A stretch of 64,000 bases of DNA from Entoloma clypeatum. Its lineage: Eukaryota > Basidiomycota > Agaricomycetes > Agaricales > Entolomataceae. Below are positions 32,083 through 42,876 of the stretch, one piece after another (the stretch's first letter is position 1; every line of letters starts with the position of its first letter). The notes below the pieces were generated by a model. It was not told the origin of the DNA, ran no database searches, and saw only the letters and a list, made by a program, of their open reading frames with translations. Made by a program: the position numbers and the translations under genes. The DNA is taken from positions 1,550,001 through 1,614,000 of the forward strand of contig OY751490.1 in the NCBI GenBank assembly GCA_963565915.1, written 5' to 3'.

Positions 32083-33501
32083 TCATGGCTCCACATTCTG
32101 GCACTGCTGGGCCCTCTTTTCCTTCAGCCTGGCCAAAGCACTCTGCTTGGTGATTGTATTCTCGCGCGTCACATATCCAGGAAACACCTGGCTAGAAAGA
32201 AAGTATCAGCTTCAAAAGAATGAAATGAATAGACATATACTCACCAGTTCCACCAGTTCAGCAGGTCGCAGACTTCACCATGCTCATCGGGATGATCTAG
32301 GAAGTCTAGGACGCTCACGTAAAATCGTTCAGAATCAGTGGACGTGTCAGTTCTGGAAAATACTGATGAAGACGACAGTGCGAAGCGAAGCTACCAGATT
32401 CTCATAATTGATGGAATATTGATCGAATTTCGGAGCAAGACATACCTGCGTAGCCACGTATGCTAACGAAGCGGTGGTGACTCGCGTCATCCCGTGTATA
32501 CGAGCGTTGCCAGATCTTGTTGATTTCACTTCCGATTTCATGTCCACCGAGCTGGGCGAAGTAAAGATATGTTTGTATGCCTATACACCGACGGATAAGT
32601 GATAGGACTGAAAACGAATAGATCAGAACCCACCCAAACTAGCAACCGGCTTCGAAATAGACCATTCCAGGGGTCTTCGGGATCATAATCTTGATCTGCG
32701 TATACTAATAACGGCCATTGATCGCCCGCGACAACCAACTGGCCGCTTGACAGTCCTGCCCGTACTCTGAACGAAAAGTGATTGAGGGTATGGAGGAAAT
32801 GGGCCAGAAAGAACTTACTCTGCATTATTCCAGTCTAATCCAGCAGGACACAGAAGTGCGCCTGTCACAGGATGGTGGAAGCCTCGGTTCGTCTTGACAC
32901 TCCGGGAGAGGGGCGGGATCAAGGGCGCGTTCCGCAGTGTGATCCAGTCTAGCACAACACCTTTTAAACTCTTGGTATCATCAGACTTTGCGCTGGAAAC
33001 ACCCTTTTGGATCTAGGGCGGATGAGAGAATGCACCTATGAGACTCGGACCATCGGACGTACCAAATCCGCCATTATCATACACTCCTCATCAGAGGATT
33101 CTAAGAAGCGTTCAGTTAAGCGTGGTACCATTCGCAGAAGCTTCTGAAAAACTTGTTCTTCCTTCCTGGCCCTGCATTTTTGTCAAACGTCAGCCCAGAT
33201 ATAATATATGGGATAAAACGACTGGAACAAACTCGAAAGTGAGGGTCTCTTCCGCAACCTCTTCGGCTTCAGCCATGCGTGCGATACCGTTCGTGACTAG
33301 GGCTTGTACATTGCACATAGCATGCACTGTTCTACCAAAATGTCGGCCGTGGTGCACGTATGGATCTCCTGCGCGACTGAGCCACAGAAGTTCGAAGATT
33401 TAGAAACTAACGGTGACAAGGATCAGGAACTTACGGTTTTCTCCTCTTTGCGACTTGGAGAGCACTGACTGGGGGGTGACCCATAGATGGAGAATTGTCA
33501 T
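32083..33501 (-). CDS. Eight-exon conserved basidiomycete protein, DUF6698-like
   Basis: Exons on the minus strand: 33501-33435, 33368-33233, 33171-33063, 33012-32819, 32766-32634, 32580-32446, 32390-32245, 32191-32083. The seven introns are 50-66 nt, all GT-AG, and leave one 342-aa frame. Landmarks: HHGRHFGRTVHAMCNVQALV, SDDTKSLKGVVLDWIT, TNRGFHHPVTGALLCPAGLD, GDQWPLLVYADQDYDPEDPW, AYKHIFTSPSSV, RIHGMTRVTTASLAYVATQ and WWNCQVFPGYVTREN. From memory this is a very common agaricomycete family of unknown function (I associate it with DUF6698), often close to transposons. No catalytic motif, signal peptide or membrane segment is visible. All exons are intact, so it may be expressed. The start exon is the least certain: 33501 is the ATG that keeps phase with exon 2. 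It is the first gene inside the 26-kb insertion. Confidence 0.75.
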
Positions 33502-33848
33502 CGGGCATCGAAGGAGAGCGGACTCGGAGAGCACACGAAAGCAAATGCGGGGGTCCGTAGTTCAGGCAGGTATCGCCTGCCAGCATCCTTTATAGACCTG
33601 TAGACGGCGAGAGTCACAATGAGTCGACGTGAGTCATCGAATCGAAATCAGGGATAGCGCGCCACTTTATTCAGTTCGAGAAGGGCCGCGCAAAATGGCG
33701 CAAAATGAGTCGATAATGGATTGAAATTTGAGCGGCGACTTCCAAGCTTGCAACGCGATATAAACCAACAGCTTCTGGTCAATCCCTGGCCAGAAATCTG
33801 CCTTTACTGCCTGCACTCGAGAAGGATAGATCTGCCTGACCTTCCGCG
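33502..33848. promoter_or_regulatory. Divergent intergenic region between the 342-aa and 250-aa genes
   Basis: About 350 bp separate the two divergent start codons, so promoters for both should lie here. No clear TATA box or repeat is seen. Confidence 0.35.
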
Positions 33849-34818
33849 ATGTCGGCCATTCAATCCCATCCCACTGCTTCAAGAACTCAGCAACGCTTAA
33901 CCTTCACAACCATCCCGACAGTCCGGCAGCGACTTGCCTCCGCTATTCACAAATCAACGCATCGTGTTTTGTCCCTCGATCCCGTTACATTGACGCTCGT
34001 CACATACTGCTGGTATGTGGTGTTGCCTTTTCTGCGAATGTCATTTTCATTGTTCGCATAGGCCTGTCCAGGGAGAGAAGCGCGTGACACCGGATGCATT
34101 GCGCAGCCATCGAGAAAGCCACCAATTTCTCGGGCCATGTTGTTTATGTCCGTTTTTGAAGCCGCTGAAGGCTGAGCCCTGCTTTACCGAAGCAGCTATA
34201 TATATGCCGGTTCACGGTCGCTACGCAGGAGAATACGTCGCGGAGTGCGCCGAGAGCCGTTGTGGCTACATAGGTTGGTCTTCGTTTGCAATGAGGATTG
34301 GGGTGCTCAAAGTACAATCACTCCCTAGTACCGCTGGAGAGGATATATTGCAAAGCCGGAGTCCCGTTGAAGGTATTCCCGCCTAGAGGTTGGTTGCCGC
34401 ATTCCATGAGGTAGTGGGGAGAAGGAGCTGACGAGAGAAACCAGATGCTGACACAGTTTGCCCGCCGCCGTGCCTCCACTGTTCAGAGATGGGGCCTACA
34501 ACTTCGAGAACTCTGAAAAGGACCTACGCCCAAGCAGGTAAGCTACGAAAATGTTTGAGATGTACAAACATCCCTCAACGATGGTACTTACTAGATATAA
34601 CTGACACGCCCAGAGGGGTAGACTTGGAGTACGAAACTGATTGGCGAAAGGTAATCAAGCTCGACTGCATGGGCTGGCCAGGTGTGAGGGAGGTCGACTT
34701 TTTTGGACTGTTCGCGAAGTGCGACGTTTGCGAACTCGTTATGACGCGTCAAGTCTTCCATATGCATCATTGCAGGCGGCGAGGGGAGGATGGCTTGGAA
34801 CTGACTGACGAGGAGTGA
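33849..34818 (+). CDS. Five-exon cysteine-rich protein, function unknown
   Basis: Exons: 33849-34012, 34062-34273, 34329-34388, 34445-34537, 34595-34818. The introns are 49-57 nt with GT-AG ends. The 250-aa product has an N-terminal part (QRLASAIHKSTHRVLSLD), a cysteine/histidine segment (GPCCLCPF), a block HGRYAGEYVAECAESRCGYI-VPLERIY, a hinge (PLKVFPPRD) followed by CPPPCLHC, and a C-terminal block with FFGLFAKCDVCELVMTRQVF followed by HMHHC. The last looks like a zinc-binding CxxC...HxxxC unit. I recall the same block order in many uncharacterised agaricomycete proteins. Skipping intron 3 would meet TAG at 34412 and give a short 153-aa form. The good match to family order supports the full five-exon model. 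No membrane segment or enzyme motif is seen. Confidence 0.7.
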
Positions 34819-35154
34819 GGACCGAAAGTGGCGAATAGGCTACCTTTAAACATTAGAAAAATCGAGTACCTCAAGGGAATAAACTCACCGCTTATGGTTC
34901 GCTATCTGAATTTGTTGCCTGTTGCGCTCCGTATCTTCAGAGCTTTCAGACTGTTTGCCGTTCAAAGTGATGACAACAGAGACGTTATTCCTGCACGCCA
35001 AATCGCGGCCGTCGACGTCTTTGTCTCGCAGGAGGAGCCCGGACCGCCACCCCCTCTGGCGAATTGGTCGGCAGCTTTGCAAGCCACATGGGATAGGGTG
35101 ACAGCCGCATGAAGACAGTCCAGAGTATTGCGGACAACGACCACTGCCAAGGTG

Positions 35155-35995
35155 AACAGCTAACGAGGTGGGAAGGCCGATGGTGGCGGGTAGATTGAAC
35201 TGTCTCGTAACCCAGCAGCCACAAGGCAGCAGGGATAGAGAACACGGCCCACCAGACCCCACTCAGTCCGAAAGCGACCCGCAGGGCGCAGGTGGAGCCA
35301 TGTAACAGTTGTGACTGGGGTGAGGGCGACGATGAGGAGGAAGATTCCAGCGCCGTAGCCGAGGGCGATACCAAGCGACGAGATGTGGGACATGACTCTG
35401 GACAGTTCAGATTCATAACGAGCCTCCTCGGATGGCGCGTGCTGGATGAGTGGCGAATCGGCATCTTCTGAGGTAGCATGTGCGTCGGAGTCGTTCAAGG
35501 GTCCTTTTGTCCATCTCCTCGAGGATTGGGAGCACTTCGGGTGACTTTTTGGCGAGGGTCGGAAGATACACATTCATGGCCACCACTGAGGCACCGAAAC
35601 TCCGACGTTTGCACTGCAGGCAGCCAATGGTGAGGAAAGAAGCCAAAGAGGGGAGGAGGGTGAAAGAGGGATAATGTGGCAGCCATCGCACCAAGGAGGG
35701 CGAAGCTGAGAAGCAGCCGTTTGCGGTGACTCGGAGGAGCTTGGGGTAGAAACATGAGCGTTTCGGTGGATTTTCGTAGAGTCGACAACATACGATGGTC
35801 GGCGATGCCGCCCATAGAAATGGCAGTAATAGTCTGCAGAGCGGCCGATACAGAGTATACAGACTAGTGAAGACCTTCAGTCAGGATAATTGCACTGGCA
35901 TTCTGGACTATTCAGACGCACCTAAAACTTGCACTGTCCGAGTCGACCCATGCCCATCCAATCTTCACGGCGCAGCAGCTCCCGGGCTCGGCGGC
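35155..35995 (-). pseudogene. ATG22-like vacuolar effluxer fragment, broken
   Basis: Atg22 is a vacuolar membrane transporter that exports amino acids after autophagy. On the minus strand the text gives CCAVKIGWAWVD, SVYSVSAALQTITAISMGG followed by IADH, HRKRLLLSFALLGAMAATL, FGASVVAMNVYLPTLAKKS, MSHISSLGIALGYGAGIFLL and then VAFGLSGVWWAVFSIPAAL, all recognisable Atg22 segments in the right order. At least two frameshifts are present, near 35655 and near 35310. The intron after DSASF has a donor, but the acceptor is out of phase. The N-terminus is cut off where the repeat array starts (about 35996), and the C-terminal transmembrane half is missing before 35155. It is a relic of a host gene, not functional. 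Confidence 0.75.
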
Positions 35996-36420
35996 ACGTT
36001 TGACGTACGATATGTCTACCACTAATCCAGCAGAGAACGGCCCGGCGCTATCCCAAGCCCGTAGCGAGGCGGGAATGACCGACACCAGGTCAAGCCGTTT
36101 GGAAGACAGAATATGTCTAATCCAGAGCAGAGAGCTCGGTAGGTGCCACACAGAGTTATTGTCAACGTAGAGAACGGCCCGGCGCTATCCCAAGCCCGTA
36201 GCGAGGCGGGAACGACCGACACCAGGTCAAGCCGTTTGGAAGACAGAATATGTCTAATCCAGAGTGTGCCACACAGTCAGGTCTTGTTTGTGCACGATCC
36301 TTTCTGGATTAGTTATTGTCAACGTTTCTCACTAACATTACCATAAATAACCTTACCTAGCCATACAATCGGGTAGCGGGATGGCGTTGAAAGATCGTCT
36401 AGCTTGAGTTGGCGACGAAG
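35996..36420. repeat. Left inverted repeat array flanking the deaminase cluster
   Basis: It contains units with CGACACCAGGTCAAGCCGTT, AGACAGAATATGTCTA and GCCCGTAGCGAGGCGGGAA. They are the complement of the units at 46690-47720. A further 68-bp stretch (36343-36410) is an almost exact complement of 46534-46602. No coding. Confidence 0.85.
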
Positions 36421-37000
36421 CTGTTCCGGGTCCTAGTCCCCTGCCATTCAAACAAAACCAAACAACAAGAAATTACAATTTCAAGTTCCGCCTCGAAGTA
36501 AGGCTCCAACCGTACTATCTATGTGCTTACTGTATAAATACGGTAAATACCATATATATATATGTATATGTAAAGCGATATCGCGAGTGCGGCGAAGGGA
36601 AGGTTGTCGTATTATCTTGCCAGATGACCAAGACGATGATATGGTCACCAACATTGTATATAAAGAATTACTGCTACAAAAATGATCTCTCGCACTGTCG
36701 ACGCGCGGCGCAGCCGCTTATGCTTGTATATATGTATATGTATAGTGATTTAGGTCGGGGGCATATACAGTAAATATACTGTCGCCTGCATTGGGCGCCT
36801 AGTAGTGTCAGGGCACGTGCCATGATTTTGACTCGGATGTAGGTCTTTATTGGGAATGGGATGATTAACTTGAATCAGCCGGGAAAACAGCTGTTGGAAC
36901 TTGACGCCAAGGTAGTTCCATGTTGAAGGTATGGGTCACACATATAAAACAATAGATTCACGTAGTACGCATATTTTTTTTAAAAAAAACAACAAAAAGA
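36421..37000. other. 3' region downstream of the left deaminase gene, non-coding
   Basis: AT-rich, with TATATATATATGTATATG runs near 36550 and 36727. No gene is seen. Confidence 0.4.
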
Positions 37001-39289
37001 TCAAATGGCGCGACGTCGGAACATCTTCAAAATCCCAGCACCGAACTCGGAAGTGACAGTCTGGGACGAGACATTCGAACTGATACTTTGCCTGGAGGGG
37101 GAGCGGGGTAGTTTACCAAACCCCGGTTTCTGCCGATTCTCCTCCATGATCCGAAGTTCAACGCGCAAATACTCCTCGAATTTCTTCACCATTTTCTCGA
37201 CAACCTTGGGAGGGAGCAATGGCGGTAACTGTATCGGGAAAATAGTGGGATGACGGCCGTCAATGTTGCACTGCGATTTGTCCAAGCCCTGAAAAATATT
37301 GATGAGGTCCCAGCAAGCAGGGCAGCAAAGTTTCGAGACCGCAACTTCCTCTCGATCCAATCTCTGTTGAAAGAGGTGAAATCAAATGAACAACCGACAT
37401 CAGAGGATAAGTACCTTGTGAAGCGGAGTCAATCTATCATCCTGGAACACTGGGTTACTTGTAGATGCAAATGCCACCAAGGCAGCTTCACAATGAACAG
37501 TGTAACAGATCGGCTGTGCACGCCCATGGATTATGTCCCTGAACTTCTCGAGTATGTTGTCGGTAGATTTCCCAGCTTTTACAGTGTTGAGAACGTAGGA
37601 CTTGAGGTACTCAATTGTCTCCTCGGGCCCGGTGAAAGAATGATCGGTGGCAGAGGGTTGTTCAGAATGAGGATCGCTCGCGAGAACAGACGTGAGGACC
37701 TTGGTAATATCGCGCCACGCTGGCATAAACCCTCGCTCGGGCTTGACACTTAGACGCGTGATATCAATTTCGGAATCCTCGCCTGTTCCTAGCTTTGCAC
37801 AATAGTTTTCCAGGATGCGCTGCGCGGCATGGTATTTGATGAGGAGCTTCAGCCAGGATTGCATAACTGTGTTGAGATCGACTGGCTCCGTGGGGGAAAC
37901 AAACATCTCTGACTCGGTAGTTGCATCGACAATCTCGTCCTCGACCCTGTTCTCGCCGCCAGTGGCGGAGAGGGACTCCCGAAATTCCCCTTGCTTATCT
38001 AGGCGCAACTTCCCTTTTCCCTCCCCAGTCGACGTCGTTTCCTCAGACGACATCGTTTCCTCCTTAGGCGGCTCGCGGTTGCCGCGAGGCACCTGGCATA
38101 TGATCTTGTTTTCGTTGGCAAACTTCTGGTATGCTTTGACGTGGCTGCTCACGGGCAAGTATAGGATTGGAGGCTCGGCGGCGGACAAGGACTTCATATG
38201 AGCTTTGAACGCCCTGGAATATATGATTGCATGAAGAAGTATGCCATTGGCCGCAATCAGGCCGTCGTCTTGGTCGACCCGATCGCGAGCGAGCTGGACT
38301 GCGTAGGCGAGGAGGGCCCCGACCATGAGGCGATGAAATTCGAAAGCGGTATCCTGGGTATATACAGGCCGCCGATCCTTGCACGCGGATAGCAAGTGTG
38401 GGATATCGTCCCCATCAACATAATCAGGTCGATAGTACGACAGGGTGTTGGCTAGGTGCTCCTCTGTGTTCATGTAGAGCAGCAAGGACGCAAGTCTGCC
38501 ATCTATTTGAGTAGACGGTTCCACTTGTAGATGCAACAAAGCCTTGTGCGGCATCGAAGCAAGTTGACGTATGAGGCAAACGATCGCCCAATGGCCGACC
38601 CGCTTCTGCATCTTCTTCCAGCAAGCCAAAACGAGATAGCATGAGAATACAAGAGACATGTTGCTCCGTTGTTCGCCTGGCCAGATCCTATAGGCATTCA
38701 GATATTCTTGAACGGTAGCTATGTGAGCCGACAACGATGCTCTGTTGTGAAAAACAGTCAGCATGTACATGCGAAACATATCCGAGACACACCCAGTTTC
38801 TACATTAAACACCGCATTCTCTGGGTCAGCCCCCCAATTCAACACGCTAGTCCCCCGTGCGACGAGAACATAATGGTCCTTCTGTTCTTGTCCCTGAAGG
38901 TCGCCATTGGTCATCGTCGCAACTGCCAAACCGTACTTTGAGTTGTCAGAGTGCTGTTCTTCCAACTCCTCGCCTTCGACAGTCACAACCGCTTTCGTGC
39001 GGATACTGGCCTTACCACGACGCTGGTAAGTCATGCAAGCCATCACTTCTGTGTTCCTGACAAGGATGGCCAGTATAGAGTCCATGATGAGTTGTGCAGT
39101 GTTATCTTCGCCTCGGCCGAGCCTTTGGCGAACGACCCCAGGACAACTGAGCGTTGGATGTCCGCTATTAACTGTGGCAACAAGGGTGAGAAGCAGGGAT
39201 AGGATGCTAAACCTCCGGTGATGATCTTCTTCCTGTTCCTGACGTTGTGGAGAAAATAAGTTCTTCATCGCCTTCTTTAAGGTGGCCAT
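37001..39289 (-). CDS. OTT_1508-type deaminase-like protein (left copy)
   Basis: Exon 1 is 39289-37415, exon 2 is 37363-37001, and the intron 37414-37364 (51 nt) runs GTACTT...CAACAG. The 745-aa protein is alpha-helical over most of its length. Near the C-terminus it has H599-C-E601 (VHCEAALVAFAS) and, just after the intron, C639-P-A-C642 (VSKLCCPACWDL). HxE plus CxxC is the zinc-binding and catalytic pattern of the cytidine-deaminase fold. From memory, this arrangement in large fungal proteins is the OTT_1508-like family, related to bacterial toxin-derived nucleic acid deaminases; substrate and role in fungi are unknown to me. It is clearly homologous to 43798-46280 at both termini (LLLTLVATVNSGHP versus LLLTLLSAICHGGHP). 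Both genes point away from the 727-aa gene. No lesion is visible. ATG 39289 is the first in frame. Confidence 0.8.
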
Positions 39290-39638
39290 GTCGAGTTGGG
39301 CGTTGGAGTCAATCGCAACTTGTCTGAATAAGCACTGAGTGTGAGAGTGACTCCGAGGCCAACTCAGCGGCGTTTGAAGATGCTCAAGTTAATCACTGTC
39401 TCGTCCAAGTAACAGTGTCGCTGAGTAGTTCCATCATCCTGTGGTATAACTCCATGAGCGAGGAAGCGAGACTCATGCACAAAGGACGAACCAGCAATAA
39501 CAAAAAAAAAATAGAGAAATCATAGCCAATGAGCACGATGAAAAATTCTGACCGGAACTGACCAACGAATACCAGTAGCACAGGCCCGGGCAACGAGTGG
39601 AGGCAAGGTCAAAATTACTGCCAAGGGAGACCCTATTA
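39290..39638. other. Upstream region of the left deaminase, non-coding
   Basis: It contains an A-rich run (39500-39512) and the left 13-bp target duplication of the retroposon (39626-39638). No gene is seen. Confidence 0.4.
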
Positions 39639-40204
39639 GGGGTCCGTTGAGGACTTCGCCCATGTTTTCTACAAATGTCTGCACCACCCCACCAGGCCAC
39701 CAGACATGCCCACCTTCTCGAGGAACTCCCCCACCTGGGACGTCTTCGGGAAATTTATCATGGATAACCCAGGAGCATTTGCCTTCCGGGATCGTCCAAC
39801 GCCCAACACAACCGTCGGCGGTAGTCGCGTGGTAGCGCGCTGGGTTCAAAGGGGTGCAGCCCCCTCTGGCAAGCGAACGCGATCGAAGGATAAGAACCGC
39901 ACAGGCGCTTCTTTGGGGGGTAGGGCGCAGACACCCCCCAGCGCCGCTAACGGCCAACCTCACAAGGTTGGAGTGCTCCTGTACCGCGCGCCCGAATATT
40001 CGGGTGCGCATACTAACGCGTTTGTTTATAACAAACTCCCCCGTCCTGGCGCGAGGACTCAACAGCTCGACGGAGCTTTGCGCCGCTTGTTCTTCTTGCG
40101 TACGTAGGTCCTCGGACCGATGTAGTTTACTCTATGTCAAGCGGACTGTACCCTTAGTATACCGCTATACAAACTGTTGACCAAAAAAAAAAAAAAAAAA
40201 AAAA
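39639..40204 (+). mobile_element. SINE-like or 5'-truncated LINE-like retroposon with poly(A) tail
   Basis: A 566-bp segment ends in 22 A residues (40183-40204) and is flanked by a perfect 13-bp duplication GGAGACCCTATTA (39626-39638 and 40205-40217). That is the signature of target-primed reverse transcription. Internally, GTGGTAGCGCGC followed by GGTTCAAAGGGG (about 39829-39859) resembles pol III A/B box words but the spacing is short. A 133-codon open frame (39706-40107) has no recognised domain. It contains a 24-bp near-palindrome (39986-40009) centred on GAATATTC. A tRNA-derived SINE is favoured, but the dead 3' end of a LINE is possible. Confidence 0.75.
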
Positions 40205-40217
40205 GGAGACCCTATTA

Positions 40218-40586
40218 TATCATATGAGTCATCGTTGAGCGTGTTCGCTTGATGTATCATTTTAATGTCATTTACAGTCACAGTAGCCTACGAAATCCGG
40301 ATTTGAATTCCAAACCATGCTCCTCAAGTGGAGAATTCTCGGTGCACCATGACCAGCTCAGGCCGAATGTCATAGTTTACGAATAGATTAGATCAGTATA
40401 AAAGACAAGTACATGAATACTAGCTGTTTTCGTCGCAGAGGACAGCTTAATGCCAAGTCCACAACAGACTTGGACGATGAAAGACAGAAAAGGCTCACGA
40501 AAGTGACGCCAAACTTGAATAAACGAATGGGGGAGGCAACGCAACAACGAGGAGGGTATAAATTTGAAAGATAACATGACAGCGAA
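40218..40586. other. 3' region of the 727-aa gene, non-coding
   Basis: No gene recognised between the retroposon and the stop codon at 40587. Confidence 0.35.
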
Positions 40587-42876
40587 TCAAAGAGGCAAGA
40601 ATTTGGTGACATCGGAATAGAAAGGAGATGTGGGGTTGAGCACAGGAGGTAAATTGACAGGTCGAATAAGATCAGCGGAGGTGACAGCATGCGAAAGACG
40701 GCGAGGAATGATGGGAGCACGACGAAAGCAGTTATAAAAGCTTTGTACGTAGAATTCGGCGAGAACCCTCTCCAACTCCTGAATGTCAACATGGGACCAT
40801 CGAACTTTGACTGATTCAATGATTGCTGATTTGGGACCTTCCCATGTCATGATGAGACGTTTCAGAGCATGTAGGAATATGGACTTCTGCTCCCAGTTGA
40901 GACTAGCCAGACCGTTACCTGCTTGGTCTAGTTTGACCACCAACAGTGATCCACCATCCGCACACTCAGGGAAGCAAGCTGCAACTTGCTTCTGACGGTC
41001 GGAAGCCTCATGTCCCGACATGCGAACATCCAATGCGATGAGTTCGAAACGGAAGTTGAGCTCAGCCAGCTCCCACAGTATCTCCTGGAATTCCTTGTCA
41101 CCTAGCGAGCTGAACGCGATGCCATTCCACTGCACAGTTGCTGAGTCATCGTCCTGAACCACGATGCCTGCTACATCCATACAATCCTGGAGGAACCGAT
41201 ACATGGCATCCCTCAGCTTCTTGGTTTTCGTTTCCTGCATATCTGCCATGGTACTGGAGGAAGGCTCACGCTGGCCTCGCTTCAGATACTCCAGACCGAG
41301 CAGTATGCGCCACTCCTTGTTTGGCATAGGTGTCGCAACATGGTATTCCTCATTGCTCATTCGGAAAAGCAGGACATTCCTATACTTCAGCCAGGCATAG
41401 AAATGACTTCGGCGTCGTTCGTCTGACTCGAGCGCAATGAACGATGCTGGCTCTGGGAAGACATAACCAGTATCGGTCACATTACTGTCGCGGAATTGGG
41501 AGGTGTTACGCATGATGCCCTGAAGTGCAGCTGTCCACGTCGGGATCCCTGGAGGGTAGATGGGGCTTTGTGGGTCTTTGAATTTATCCCGACCGGCGGG
41601 TAGCTGGCGATTCTTTCCTTTTTTATTATTTGCATCTGTCACATAAGTCTGATTTAACCTCACAAATGGGCAAGAAGGAAAGGACCTACATGGCGAAAAG
41701 AGTTGCCGCCGCTGTTCCCTTCCTTCCTGTGAGAATGTAGGGATGATGGTCAATTCCGCACGAACAGATCCAAACGGGTTGGGATATCTGAAATGCCTCT
41801 CGACATAACCATGAATGGCCCGGTACTTCTCTGGCTGATCAGGTGACCCGCGGAAAATCCAGCTGTTTGAGATGCGAACCCCGTGCTTTCCAAGAACGAG
41901 TCCAGCGTTTTCATTCCGCACATCCATGTTATCGAAAGGCACGGCAGTAACGGCACGATCAACCCGTATGCTGGGCAACTCGCGCAAAGGCCGCATCAAC
42001 CAGACAGGGATCCCCGCCCGATAGAGCCTGTCGCATACATGGAGATCGCTTGTGAAGGCTCCCATGACGTCTGCAACACGCGTTGGGGGCTCTAATCGAG
42101 AGGACATGTCGGGGAGGAATCTTTCATGGTAGTCCGCCAGAGCAAGAATCTCTGTGATAAGCCGTTGCGTCTCGCGCACCCCCACTTGCATCTTTTCCAA
42201 CACAGTCGGCACCCATTCAAGAAATTTAAGATGCTGTCGTAAAAGGCATGATAAGCGCTGCACGAGCTCTACGTCCCCGAATGGCTTTGCGCGTGCTAAC
42301 ACTACCTGCGCATTGATTACTAGTTGCTCGAGGATGGAGGGATCCAATTTCCCAATGTTACGAAAAACGCCATCTTCGATCATGTGAGATCTGTCAGGGA
42401 TCAAGGACACGACGTCCTCGAGGGCGCTGGGCCGACGAATGCATGCATAATGAGGAAATTCTTGTATGAAGGGTTGCGGCCAAACGAGTGGGTCATCCTC
42501 CCCAAACCGGAAGTTGTACCGTCGAAACACGCAGCGGTCACACCCAACAGGAGGTAAGAAGATAGTTTCATAATTCGGCGAGGTGATAATATAGTCTTCG
42601 TCAGCTGCGCGACCCTTGAAACGTACGCGGGCCCCGACGACGCCATCGAAGGCAGATCTTCCTAGAAGAGGTTGGTAAAGAACGGCGAGTAGGACAGGAT
42701 ATAATGGACGTACGTCCCATTCCAGCTCTGTGGCATAGAAGCCTGTGGTCGGGATGTTGCGTCTGGTTTTGTGCCAAAGCGGACATGGTTCTGAAGGTTC
42801 TGAGAATAAACTGATTGAAATCATGAGAAAGAGTATTGAAGAAACAGACAAATGAAACGAACCAGTGAGACGACAT
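40587..42876 (-). CDS. Three-exon 727-aa protein of unknown function
   Basis: Exons: 42876-42863, 42810-41690, 41635-40587. Intron 1 (52 nt) is inferred because it gives an ATG start (MSSHC) joined in frame to LFSEPSEPCPLWHKTRRN. Intron 2 (54 nt, GTAGGT...GACAG) is a multiple of three and could be retained. The protein has an N-terminal region with WDVRPLYPVLLAVLYQPLLG, a block CDRCVFRRYNFRFGEDDPLV, a motif AGIPVWLMRPLRELPSIRVD, and a helical C-terminal half ending VLNPTSPFYSDVTKFLPL. I recall similar proteins with the 'AGIPVWL-RP' motif in many agaricomycete genomes, usually unannotated and near transposons. No enzyme motif or membrane segment is certain. It is divergent with the right deaminase across a 921-bp region, and its 3' end faces the left deaminase promoter. 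Confidence 0.75.

Noticed and set aside
34828..35112. 94-codon plus-strand frame after the 250-aa gene
   Set aside because: No domain or splice support; overlaps the margin of the ATG22 relic region.
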